From contig WFTU01000262.1 in NCBI GenBank assembly GCA_015485375.1, forward strand, positions 1-9,562: a DNA stretch of 9,562 nt, in the 5' to 3' direction. The stretch is from Paracoccaceae bacterium (GTDB taxonomy: Bacteria; Pseudomonadota; Alphaproteobacteria; Rhodobacterales; Rhodobacteraceae). How positions within the stretch are numbered: position 1 is the first letter of the stretch; each line of letters opens with the position of its first letter. This document shows positions 1 through 6,810 of this stretch, piece after piece. The translations under genes and the position numbers were made by a program. The notes beneath the pieces are model-generated. The model searched no databases. It saw only the letters and a list, made by a program, of their open reading frames with translations, and was not told where the DNA came from.

Positions 1-307
1 AGCGGTGGACCTTGACGATGGTGCCATCAATCATGGCATATTCAAAGTCGGCATCTTGGCTTAACGCCTTGAACATCCGGTAAAAAGCGTCGGCTTTGAC
101 CCACCTTCGAAACCGTTTGAAAACGCTGTTCCACTTGCCGAACTCCTCCGGCAATTCCCGCCATTGCGCCCCCGTACGCACGATCCACAAAACCGCTTCC
201 ATAAACAGGCGTGGGTCTCGCCCTGTCTGACCGGGGTCACTTTTCTTTCCAAGGGTGAAAGGCTCGATAATAGCCCATTGGGCGTCGTTCAAAACTCTTC
301 GGGTCAA
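1..307 (-). CDS. IS5-family transposase, N-terminal part (partial)
   Basis: This is the DNA-binding and early catalytic part of an IS5/IS427-type transposase, which cuts and joins the ends of its own element. Reading the minus strand from 307 gives 102 uninterrupted codons to the window edge. The start is TTG at 305-307, preceded by a good AGGAG ribosome-binding site about six bases upstream. The protein opens LTRRVLNDAQWAIIEPF and contains RTGAQWRELP, FGKWNSVFKRFRRW and DADFEYAMIDGTIVKVHR. These are the DUF4096-type N-terminal motifs of the family. The Asp of AMIDGTIV is at the position of the first acidic residue of the DDE triad. Many IS427-group elements split the gene into orfA and orfB joined by a -1 frameshift. 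The window ends near where that would occur, so intact or split status cannot be judged. No stop or frameshift is seen in the visible part. Confidence 0.88.
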   Translation of the reverse strand, partial: MTRRVLNDAQWAIIEPFTLGKKSDPGQTGRDPRLFMEAVLWIVRTGAQWRELPEEFGKWNSVFKRFRRWVKADAFYRMFKALSQDADFEYAMIDGTIVKVHR

Positions 308-380
308 GGCTGCTCTCCTGTCGTTTGCAACCTTGAATCACAGATTGACACGTTTGTGAATCCTGAACGTCAACACGCCC
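1..380 (-). mobile_element. IS5-family (IS427-like) insertion sequence, 5' end only
   Basis: The element reads leftwards and runs off the window at position 1, so only its transposase-proximal end is visible. It holds the N-terminal part of an IS5-type transposase (1-307), about 70 bases of leader, and an apparent terminus that begins on the minus strand with GGGCGTGTTGACG (positions 380 down to 368). The adjoining bases 380-383 are CTAG. IS5-family elements typically target TA or YTAR, so this fits an insertion junction. The pentapeptide-repeat reading frame starts exactly here, which independently marks the boundary. A subterminal inverted repeat TTGAC (345-349) / GTCAA (369-373) lies inside the end. 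The other terminus and the second target-site copy are outside the window, so the terminal inverted repeat cannot be verified. The boundary is certain to within a few bases. Confidence 0.8.
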
Positions 381-382
381 TA

Positions 383-1177
383 GCGAGTTTCGAAAAATTT
401 GTCTTTGAAAAATCCGCCTATTTCAGTTCCGCGACGTTCAGCTCTGACGCCTATTTCCGTTCCGCGACGTTCAGCTCTTTGGCCTTTTTCAGTTCCGCGA
501 AGTTCAGCTCTTTGGCCTTTTTCAGTTCCGCGATGTTTGACGCCAGAACCAAATTCGACGATGTGCGCTTTCTGACAGCCGTGCCGGAGTTTTTTGCGGC
601 CGATATATACGAGGACACGACCTTTACCCTGCCGGAAAACTATCGCGACAACTGGCCTCCGATGACCGGTGCAGTGATCATCTCGGGCAGCGATGAACCG
701 CAGGAGGTCATGTCGGCAAAGGAACAAAAGCGCGCCTATAACCGTTTGCGGCTGTTCATGAACAAGAATTTGCAGGTGGAGGAGGAGCAGTTTTTCCATC
801 GGCAGGAAATGCGCTGCAAGAAGATAACCGACCATTGGTCCCACCGTCCGGTCTATTGGTTGTTCGAAATTTTTTCCGATTACGGCAACAGCGTCGGGCG
901 GCCCATGGCGGGGTTGTTTGCCCTGTGGGTTGTGGGCATTATGGCACGGCTGGAATGGTCGGCGGGCAATATCTGGGCCGATGCAGGATCAACCACCTAC
1001 TCCATGGGCTGGAGCTTCGCCAATCTGTTCCCCTTCTTCGGGTTCCGTCGGTTGTATTTTTCCGGTGAGAACCTGACCACGTGGCAATCCTTCATCGGCG
1101 GGGCCGAAACGGTGGCGGGATTTATCCTGCTGTTCCTCCTCGGTCTCGGCCTGCGCAACCGCTTTCGCTTGCGCTAG
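383..1177 (+). pseudogene. Pentapeptide-repeat membrane protein, 5' end removed by the IS
   Basis: The frame is open from the IS border to a TAG stop at 1175-1177 (264 residues). It begins ASFEKFVFEKSAYFSS and then has an A-x-F pentapeptide-type array with alternating 5- and 6-residue spacing (codons 416-529). A hydrophilic middle section includes SAKEQKRAYNRLRLFMNKN. The C-terminus has two probable membrane segments, one near RPMAGLFALWVVGIMA (about 898-950) and one near TVAGFILLFLLGLGL (about 1110-1158). Pentapeptide repeats fused to C-terminal membrane helices are a known bacterial architecture of unknown function. No native start codon or ribosome-binding site remains. The open frame continues into the IS back to an ATG at 164, but those 73 residues are antisense to the transposase and are not host protein. 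ATG at 533 could start a shorter product that loses the repeats. I call it a 5'-truncated, probably inactive gene. Expression of a chimera from the IS cannot be excluded. Confidence 0.8.
416..529 (+). repeat. 33-bp in-frame tandem repeat in the pentapeptide gene
   Basis: Three consecutive 33-base units lie at 431-463, 464-496 and 497-529, preceded by the last 15 bases of another unit at 416-430. A further partial unit starts at 530 (GCGATGTTT). Each unit encodes 11 residues of the form A-(T/K)-F-S-S-x-A-(Y/F)-F-(S/R)-S. Units 2 and 3 differ from each other at only one base (gcgacg versus gcgaag), and unit 1 diverges a little more. This near-identity at DNA level suggests recent duplication or homogenisation, which is common in beta-helical pentapeptide arrays. 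Confidence 0.9.
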
Positions 1178-1205
1178 CGCGCCTGCGGGCATAAAGGAAT
1201 CCCCC

Positions 1206-2018
1206 ATGAGAATTTTGTTTCTTGGCGATGTGGTCGGGCGCACCGGCCGCAAGGCGGTTGCCGGACATTTGGGGCGTTTGCGTTCCGAATGGCGGCTCGA
1301 TTTTGTCATTGTGAATGGCGAGAATGCAACCGGCGGCATGGGGTTGAACCGTGGCCACGCGCAACTGTTGCTGGACGCGGGGGCCGATGTGTTGACGCTT
1401 GGCGACCACGCGTTTGACCAGCGCGACATGCTGACCGCGATCGAGCAGGAAAACCGCATTATCCGCCCGATGAACTACGCCCCCAACGCCCCCGGCGTCG
1501 GCGCGCGCATGTTCACCGCGCAAAACGGCCAGAAGGTCTTTGTGGCGCAGGCCCTCGGGCAGGTGTTCATGAAGCGCCCCTTTGCCGATCCGTTCTCGGC
1601 GCTGGATGCGGAACTGAAAAAAGCCCCCCTCGGCGGGCTGGCCGATGCCGTCGTCGTGGATTTCCATGCCGAGGCCACATCGGAAAAGGTCGCCATGGGC
1701 CACTGGCTCGACGGGCGCGCCTCGCTGGTGGTCGGCACCCACACCCATGTGCCGACAGCCGACACGCAGATCCTGTCCAAAGGCACGGCGTTTCAGTGCG
1801 ATGCCGGCATGTGCGGCGACTATGACAGCGTGATCGGCATGGACAAGGCCGAGCCGATGCGCCGTTTCGTAACCGGTATGCAAAAGGGCCGCTTCACCCC
1901 CGCCGAGGGCGAGGCCACCCTCTCCGGCGTATTCGTCGAGACCGGCCGCGACGGGCGCGCCAAAACCGTCGCCCCGGTGCGCGTCGGCGGACGTCTGGCA
2001 CAAGCGGGGCCGGAGTGA
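1206..2018 (+). CDS. YmdB-like (TIGR00282 family) metallophosphoesterase
   Basis: This is a cytoplasmic dinuclear-metal phosphoesterase of 270 residues, the usual length for the TIGR00282/YmdB family. The B. subtilis member hydrolyses 2',3'-cyclic nucleotide phosphodiester bonds and affects biofilm and motility choices. The natural substrate in alphaproteobacteria is not established. Visible metal-site motifs are GDVVGRTGR (Asp8), VNGENATGG (Glu39, Asn40), TLGDHAFDQ (Asp67, His68), DFHAEATSEK (His154) and VGTHTHVPTAD (His179, His181). Position 67, normally Asn in the GNH motif, is Asp here. The ATG start follows an AAGGA ribosome-binding site about nine bases upstream. The gene is the first of a tight cluster: its TGA stop overlaps the GTG start of the next gene. 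The upstream pseudogene ends 28 bases before it, so its own promoter may lie within that frame. The family call is firm; the biological role here is inferred only. Confidence 0.93.
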   Translation: MRILFLGDVVGRTGRKAVAGHLGRLRSEWRLDFVIVNGENATGGMGLNRGHAQLLLDAGADVLTLGDHAFDQRDMLTAIEQENRIIRPMNYAPNAPGVGARMFTAQNGQKVFVAQALGQVFMKRPFADPFSALDAELKKAPLGGLADAVVVDFHAEATSEKVAMGHWLDGRASLVVGTHTHVPTADTQILSKGTAFQCDAGMCGDYDSVIGMDKAEPMRRFVTGMQKGRFTPAEGEATLSGVFVETGRDGRAKTVAPVRVGGRLAQAGPE

Positions 2019-2908
2019 GGAAACACGCGCCGCTCTATCTGGTCCTGCTGCTGATGGGGGCCACATGGGGGATCACGCCGGTTCTGATGAAAATCGCGGT
2101 GAACGGCGGCTACAAACCCCTCGGGATCATCTTCTGGTCCGGCGTGATCGGTTTTCTGCTCTCGGTCTTTTCCACCGCCCTGCGCGGCAGGCGTCTGTTC
2201 GGCGGGCGGCGTCACATCGGCCTCTATATCGGCATCGCGCTTCTGGGCGCTGTGCTGCCGAACTATTTCTCCTATGTCGGCATCACCCATCTGCCCGCCG
2301 GAATCATGTCCATCATCATCGCGCTGGTCCCGATGTTCGCCATGCCGATCGCGCTGGCGCTGGGGTTGGAGAAATTCTCCACCGTTCGCCTGTTCGGCGC
2401 GCTCTGCGGCCTCGGTGCCATCTTCCTGATTGCCGGACCGGAGGCCAGCCTGCCGGACCCCGACAAGGCGATATATGTTTTCATCGCCATCCTCGCCCCG
2501 CTGTTTTACGGCGGCGAGGGCAATTTCCTGATCCGGTTCGGCGCGCGCGGCCTCGACCCGCTGCAAATCCTGCTCGGCGCCTCGCTGGTGTCCGCCGCGC
2601 TGACCCTGCCGGTGGCGCTGGCCGCGGGACAGTTCGCCAATCCGCTCACCCCGTGGGGCGCGCCGGAATGGGCCATCGTCGGCACCGCGGTTATCAGCTG
2701 GGGCACCTATGTCAGCTATATCTGGCTGATCGGCAGGGCAGGGGCGGTGTTCGCCTCGCAGGTTGCCTATACGGTCACCGGCTGGGGCGTGGTCTGGGCG
2801 ATGTTGCTGCTGGGCGAGCGTTATTCCCTTTGGGTCTGGGCGGCTTTCGCGCTGATCCTGTTCGGTATACTGTTGGTGCAACCGCGCGAATCCGAACCGG
2901 AGGGTTAA
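2015..2908 (+). CDS. EamA/DMT-family transporter
   Basis: This is an inner-membrane transporter of the drug/metabolite (EamA) superfamily, 297 residues, the usual size for two five-helix EamA repeats. The N-terminal helix carries the characteristic LLMGATWGITPVLMK. The first repeat ends near IFLIAGPEASLP (about residue 145). The second begins around AIYVFIAILAPLFYGGEGNFL and ends with WVWAAFALILFGILLVQPR. Substrates of such proteins range from amino acids to metabolites and cannot be predicted from the sequence. The start is GTG, placed in a GTGA overlap with the stop of the phosphoesterase gene, which indicates translational coupling. A GGGG stretch just upstream (2006-2009) may act as the ribosome-binding site. 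The next gene follows directly. An ATG further downstream would remove part of the first helix, so the GTG start is preferred. Confidence 0.9.
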   Translation: MRKHAPLYLVLLLMGATWGITPVLMKIAVNGGYKPLGIIFWSGVIGFLLSVFSTALRGRRLFGGRRHIGLYIGIALLGAVLPNYFSYVGITHLPAGIMSIIIALVPMFAMPIALALGLEKFSTVRLFGALCGLGAIFLIAGPEASLPDPDKAIYVFIAILAPLFYGGEGNFLIRFGARGLDPLQILLGASLVSAALTLPVALAAGQFANPLTPWGAPEWAIVGTAVISWGTYVSYIWLIGRAGAVFASQVAYTVTGWGVVWAMLLLGERYSLWVWAAFALILFGILLVQPRESEPEG

Positions 2909-4687
2909 ATGCCCGAGTTCCTGACCACCGACCCGATGCCCGCCGTCATCAGCCTCGCCGTTGTCGCCATCATGTTCGTGCTGTTCATCCGCGAGAGCTA
3001 CCCGACCGAGGTCGTCGCCCTTGGCGGTGTCGCCCTCCTGCTGGTCACCGGCGCGCTTCCGGTGCGTGACCTGCAACAGGCGTTCTCCAACCCCGCCCCC
3101 TGGACTATCGCCGCGATGTTCGTGCTGTCCGGCGGGCTGGTGCGCACCGGCGCGCTCAACGCCATGACCGCACTGGTCGCCCGCCATGCGGAGGCCCGCC
3201 CGAAAACCGTTCTGGCCGCGCTGGCGGGCTTCACGCTGCTGGCCTCGGCCTTCATGAACAACACGCCCGTGGTGGTGATGATGATCCCCGTGGCTGTCGG
3301 TCTGGCTGCCAAAATGGGTATTCCCTCCTCGAAACTGCTGATCCCGCTCTCCTACACCGCGATCCTCGGCGGCATGCTGACCCTGATCGGCACCTCGACC
3401 AACCTGCTGGTGGACGGGGTCGCCACGGCCGGGGGACTGGACCCCTTCGGCCTGTTCGAGGTCACGCCGCTGGCCATAATCCTCGTGGCTTTCGGCATGG
3501 TCTACATCCGCATCACCGGCGCGCGCCTGCTGCCGGACCGCGCCTCCATGTCCGACCTGCTCGGCGGGCGCAAACAGATGAAATTCTTTACCGAGGTCGC
3601 CGTGCCCGACGGCTCCCCGCTGATCGGCGAGGAGGTCGGCAAGGTCACCCTGTTCAAACGGCAGGGGATGCGCCTGATCGACGTGCTGCGCGGCGATGAA
3701 TCCCTGCGCCGCTCCTTGCCCGAAGTCTCCCTGCAAGCCGGCGACCGCGTGGTCCTGCGCACCGGCGTTGACGAATTGCTGGGCCTGAAAGAGGACGCCT
3801 CGGTCGAACTCGTCGACCAGCTCTCCAAACGAAAGACCACCACGGTCGAGGCCCTGATTTCCCCCGGTTGCCGCCTCGTCGGTCATTCGCTCGGCAGCCT
3901 GCGCCTGCGCCGCCGCTACGGGGTTTATCCGCTGGCCGTGCATCGGCGCAGCCAGAACATCGGGCGGCAACTGGACGATATCGTGGTGCGCGTCGGCGAC
4001 ACCCTGCTGCTGGAGGGCGCGCCCGAGGACATCGAACGCCTCGCCCGTGACGAAGGGCTGGTCGATATCGCCACCCCCGCCGCACGCCCCTACCGCCGCC
4101 GCCACGCGCCGGTGGTGCTGGCGGTGCTGGCGGGCGTGGTGACCCTCGCCGCGCTCGGCCTCGCCCCGATTTTCCCGCTCGCGGTGATCGGCGTGGCCAT
4201 CGTGCTGCTCACCCGCTGCATCGACGCCGAGGAAGCCTTCGGTTTCGTTGACGGTCGCCTGCTGGTGCTGATCTTCTCCATGCTCGCCATCGGCGCGGCG
4301 CTGCAAGGCTCCGGTGCCGTCGTCCTGATTGCCGAATCCCTCGCCCCTTACCTCGCAGGCCTGCCCGCACCGCTGCTGATCTGGGGCATCTACCTGTTGA
4401 CCTCGGTGATGACCGAGCTGATCTCCAACAACGCCGTCGCCGTGGTCGTCACCCCCGTCGCCATCGGCCTCGCCCATGCCATCGGTGTCGATCCCCGCCC
4501 GCTGGTGGTGGCCGTAATGGTCGCCGCCTCGGCCAGCTTCGCCACCCCGATCGGCTACCAGACCAACACGCTGGTTTACGGCCCGGGCGGTTATAAATTC
4601 ACCGATTTCATGCGCATCGGCATCCCGCTCAATATTTCCATCGGTATCCTCGCCAGCCTTCTGATCCCCGTTTTCTGGCCGCTATGA
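2909..4687 (+). CDS. SLC13/ArsB-like permease with two RCK_C (TrkA_C) domains
   Basis: This is a 592-residue inner-membrane ion or anion symporter of the SLC13/CitM/ArsB superfamily (IT superfamily). The N-terminal membrane half (about residues 10-205) contains AFMNNTPVVVMM and LIGTSTNLLVDG. The C-terminal half (about 398-590) contains the equivalent repeats TELISNNAVAVVV and FATPIGYQTNTLVYGPGGY. Between them lie two soluble RCK_C/TrkA_C regulatory domains (about 226-306 and 311-389), each with a typical turn such as LQAGDRVVLRTG or VRVGDTLLLEG. Proteins of this layout are annotated as sulfate, dicarboxylate or general SLC13 permeases, and the substrate cannot be assigned from sequence. The ATG comes immediately after the TAA of the EamA gene, with GGAGGG in that gene's final codons as ribosome-binding site. 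It is clearly in the same operon. The sequence ending IPVFWPL before TGA? is not needed for the call: the stop is TGA at 4685-4687 and the frame is intact. Confidence 0.92.
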   Translation: MPEFLTTDPMPAVISLAVVAIMFVLFIRESYPTEVVALGGVALLLVTGALPVRDLQQAFSNPAPWTIAAMFVLSGGLVRTGALNAMTALVARHAEARPKTVLAALAGFTLLASAFMNNTPVVVMMIPVAVGLAAKMGIPSSKLLIPLSYTAILGGMLTLIGTSTNLLVDGVATAGGLDPFGLFEVTPLAIILVAFGMVYIRITGARLLPDRASMSDLLGGRKQMKFFTEVAVPDGSPLIGEEVGKVTLFKRQGMRLIDVLRGDESLRRSLPEVSLQAGDRVVLRTGVDELLGLKEDASVELVDQLSKRKTTTVEALISPGCRLVGHSLGSLRLRRRYGVYPLAVHRRSQNIGRQLDDIVVRVGDTLLLEGAPEDIERLARDEGLVDIATPAARPYRRRHAPVVLAVLAGVVTLAALGLAPIFPLAVIGVAIVLLTRCIDAEEAFGFVDGRLLVLIFSMLAIGAALQGSGAVVLIAESLAPYLAGLPAPLLIWGIYLLTSVMTELISNNAVAVVVTPVAIGLAHAIGVDPRPLVVAVMVAASASFATPIGYQTNTLVYGPGGYKFTDFMRIGIPLNISIGILASLLIPVFWPL

Positions 4688-4711
4688 GTATTTTGTCAAA
4701 GAAGAAATCCC

Positions 4712-5371
4712 ATGCAGATTGTTAAAGGTCACTGGCAACTGATCGCGATCACCCTTGCGGTCTTTATGCTGTGGCAAACGCCGCTGATGCTGCCGCTGAA
4801 AATTCTGGTGGTATTCATGCACGAGCTGAGCCACGCCATCGCCGCATGGATCACCGGCGGATCGGTCGAGAGCATCTCCGTTTCACCCCGTCAGGGCGGT
4901 CTGACCATAACCCGCGGCGGCAACGGATTTTTGCTGACCTCTGCCGGCTATATCGGTTCGTTGCTGATCGGGGTGTTGCTGTTCACCGCAGCCCTGCGCA
5001 GCCGCGCCGACCGGCAGATGATGGCGGTGCTGGGCGTTGTGATGCTGGTGGTGACAGGCCTGTATATGCGCGAGATATTCGCACTGGCTTTCGGTGTCGC
5101 CGCCGGTGCGGCGATGCTGGCCAGCGCCCGTTTCCTGTCCGCAAGGGTCAATGATCTGGCGTTGAGGGTGATTGGACTGACCAGCATGGTCTATGTCCCG
5201 TTTGACATCTTCGACGACACCATCGCCCGCTCCGGCGTGGAATCAGACGCCTATGCCATGTCGCAGACCTATGGCGGTCCGGTGATGTTCTGGGGCGGCC
5301 TATGGTTACTGATCAGCCTGCTGGTGATCTGGAACAGCCTGCGCCGCCTCGGGCGCAACAGCAATATATAG
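4712..5371 (+). CDS. M50-type integral-membrane zinc metallopeptidase
   Basis: This is a 219-residue membrane protein with the zinc-protease signature HELSH (His37, Glu38, His41) at the end of the first hydrophobic stretch (about residues 10-36). It also has TSAGYIGSLLIG (76-87), resembling the conserved GxxG-containing helix of the Peptidase_M50B-like group (PF13398 type), and VPFDIFDDTIARSGVESDA (162-180), which supplies Asp residues expected for the third zinc ligand region. No PDZ domain is present, so it is a minimal form. M50 proteases cut substrates within or near the membrane, but proteolytic activity for this small subgroup is not established. The ATG follows AAGAAG about seven bases upstream. 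It lies 24 bases after the permease gene on the same strand and is probably the last gene of that operon. No partner or substrate is evident nearby. Confidence 0.82.
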   Translation: MQIVKGHWQLIAITLAVFMLWQTPLMLPLKILVVFMHELSHAIAAWITGGSVESISVSPRQGGLTITRGGNGFLLTSAGYIGSLLIGVLLFTAALRSRADRQMMAVLGVVMLVVTGLYMREIFALAFGVAAGAAMLASARFLSARVNDLALRVIGLTSMVYVPFDIFDDTIARSGVESDAYAMSQTYGGPVMFWGGLWLLISLLVIWNSLRRLGRNSNI

Positions 5372-5388
5372 GGGCCGTATGCCCCTTT
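5370..5388 (+). terminator. Weak hairpin overlapping the stop codon of the M50 gene
   Basis: AGGGGC (5370-5375) pairs with GCCCCT (5381-5386) around the loop CGTAT, followed by TT and then a C run. The stem is only six base pairs and the T-tract is short, so it could be a weak intrinsic terminator ending the phosphoesterase-transporter-protease operon. It sits just before the regulator gene. Confidence 0.4.
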
Positions 5389-5441
5389 CCCCCCGCTGCA
5401 CGATCCTGTAAAAACGTCCCGAACCACGGGGCGCAGACGAT

Positions 5442-5867
5442 ATGACACGCAAGACTATCATCAAACGGTGCGAGGCGGCCGGCCTGCGCATGACCGAGCA
5501 GCGGCGCGTTATCGGGCAGGTGTTGCAGGACAGCGCCGACCATCCGGATGTGGAGGAACTGTATGCAAGAGCCTCCGGCATCGACCCGAAGATCAGCCTC
5601 GCCACGGTTTACCGTACCGTCAAGCTGTTCGAGGAGACCGGCATACTGGAGCGCCTCGAATTCGGTGACGGGCGGGCGCGATATGAAGATGCGGAGCGCG
5701 AGCATCACGATCATCTGATTGACATCAACACCGGAACTGTTATCGAGTTCGTCGACCCCGAAATCGAGGCCTTGCAGGAAAAGATCGCCGCAAAGCTGGG
5801 ATATGAATTGCGCGGGCACAAGCTGGAGCTTTACGGGGTTCCGATTTCGAAAAAGAACAAGGGCTGA
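5442..5867 (+). CDS. fur: Fur-family metal-responsive regulator (alphaproteobacterial Mur/Fur type)
   Basis: This is a 141-residue DNA-binding repressor of the ferric-uptake-regulator family. The N-terminal winged helix (about residues 1-82) shows GLRMTEQRRVIGQVL, DHPDVEELYARAS and the recognition helix ISLATVYRTVKLFEETGI. The C-terminal dimerisation domain has REHHDHLIDINTGTVIEFVDPEIEALQ and KLELYGVP. Candidate metal ligands are His34, Glu82 or nearby acidic residues, His89 and His91. The only cysteine is Cys10, so both CxxC pairs that build the structural zinc site in E. coli Fur are absent. That, with the HHDHLID..TG segment, matches rhizobial and Rhodobacterales Mur/Fur proteins, several of which respond mainly to manganese. 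The symbol fur is the family name; mur may be more accurate. The start is ATG with a weak GGGG about ten bases upstream. The second EamA transporter follows after 34 bases. Confidence 0.92.
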   Translation: MTRKTIIKRCEAAGLRMTEQRRVIGQVLQDSADHPDVEELYARASGIDPKISLATVYRTVKLFEETGILERLEFGDGRARYEDAEREHHDHLIDINTGTVIEFVDPEIEALQEKIAAKLGYELRGHKLELYGVPISKKNKG

Positions 5868-5869
5868 TT

Positions 5870-5887
5870 CCGGCGTCCCCGCGCCGG
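5870..5887 (+). other. GC-rich hairpin between the fur-type gene and the EamA gene
   Basis: CCGGCG (5870-5875) pairs perfectly with CGCCGG (5882-5887) around a six-base loop, two bases after the regulator's stop codon. There is no T-tract, so it is unlikely to be a strong terminator. It could stabilise the upstream message or lower read-through into the transporter gene. The AGGG ribosome-binding site of the next gene begins just after it. Confidence 0.4.
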
Positions 5888-5901
5888 TCAGGGCGTGACG
5901 C

Positions 5902-6807
5902 ATGGGACAGAAGAAATCCGACAATCTCGTGGGTATCCTGCTGATGCTGGGCGCCATGGCGGCCTTCGCGATCGAGGATATGTTTATCAAGCAGCTCTCC
6001 GGCGGCATGGGGACGGGGCAGATACTGGCGATCCTCGGGCTGGGCGGCTTCCTGATTTTCGCCACCATCGCGCGGCGCGCCGGCAAACGGGTGTTTACCC
6101 GCGAACTGCTGTTGCCCGCCGTGATGCTGCGCAATTTCGGCGAGATGCTCGGCACGCTCGGCTATGTGCTGGCGGTGGTGCTGACGCCGATCTCCAGCGC
6201 CTCGGCCATTTTGCAGGCGACGCCGCTGGCGGTGGCGCTGGGTGCGGCGCTGTTTCTGGGGCAGGCCGTCGGCTGGCGGCGCTGGCTGGCGATTGCGGTC
6301 GGTTTTGCCGGTGTGCTGATCGTCATCCGCCCGGGGCTGGAGGGCTTCCGCCCCGCCTCGCTCTTTGCCGTGCAGGGCGTCATCGGCCTGTCGATCCGCG
6401 ATCTGGCAACCCGCGCCATGCCCTCCACGGTTTCCAGCACGGTGCTGTCGGCCTACGGTTTCGGGGTGATCGTGCCGGTCGGTTTGGCCCTGATGCTGGT
6501 CGAGGGCGCCCCCGTCCTGCCCGACGTTACACAGGGCTGGAAAATCCTCGGCGCGCTGGTGATCGGCCCGCTCGGCTACTACGCCATCGTCGCGGCGATG
6601 CGGGTGGGCGAGGTCGCCGTGGTCACCCCGTTCCGCTACATCCGGCTGGTCTTCGCCATGATCGTCGGCGTGCTGGTATTCGACGAGGTGCTGGATTTCT
6701 GGACCCTGACCGGTGCGGCGATCATTATCGGTTCGGGCCTGTTCACCATCTACCGCGAGCGCGCGGCGGCGAAGGCCCGACGGGGGTTGTCGCCGGCGGT
6801 GTTGTAA
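5902..6807 (+). CDS. EamA/DMT-family transporter (second copy)
   Basis: This is an inner-membrane transporter of the drug/metabolite superfamily, 301 residues, with about ten hydrophobic segments in two EamA repeats. The first repeat runs from NLVGILLMLGAMAAFAIEDMFIK to WLAIAVGFAGVLIVIRPG (about 8-149). The second begins at SLFAVQGVIGLSIRDLATR and ends with LTGAAIIIGSGLFTIYRERAA. The conserved VTPFRYIRLVFAMIVGVLVFDE near the end of the second repeat is typical. It is not a close duplicate of the transporter at 2015-2908: the repeats and loops differ throughout. The ATG at 5902 has AGGG (5890-5893) eight bases upstream. The 34-base gap from the regulator gene, on the same strand, suggests co-transcription, so metal-dependent autoregulation could extend to it. 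The stop is three bases from the end of the opposing GFA gene. Substrate unknown. Confidence 0.9.
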   Translation: MGQKKSDNLVGILLMLGAMAAFAIEDMFIKQLSGGMGTGQILAILGLGGFLIFATIARRAGKRVFTRELLLPAVMLRNFGEMLGTLGYVLAVVLTPISSASAILQATPLAVALGAALFLGQAVGWRRWLAIAVGFAGVLIVIRPGLEGFRPASLFAVQGVIGLSIRDLATRAMPSTVSSTVLSAYGFGVIVPVGLALMLVEGAPVLPDVTQGWKILGALVIGPLGYYAIVAAMRVGEVAVVTPFRYIRLVFAMIVGVLVFDEVLDFWTLTGAAIIIGSGLFTIYRERAAAKARRGLSPAVL

Positions 6808-6810
6808 AGG

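Noticed and set aside
61..252. A short minus-strand frame inside the IS
   Set aside because: The true transposase is in another minus-strand frame, starting at TTG 305-307, where every expected IS5 motif is found.
164..382. N-terminal 73 codons apparently belonging to the pentapeptide protein
   Set aside because: They are antisense to the transposase and IS end, so they are an accidental extension across the insertion junction.
1820..4477. An 885-codon open frame on the minus strand, antisense to the phosphoesterase, EamA and SLC13 genes
   Set aside because: Its product is a low-complexity run rich in His, Gly, Asp, Gln and Arg with no recognisable domain. It is a by-product of GC-rich third codon positions opposite three well-supported genes.
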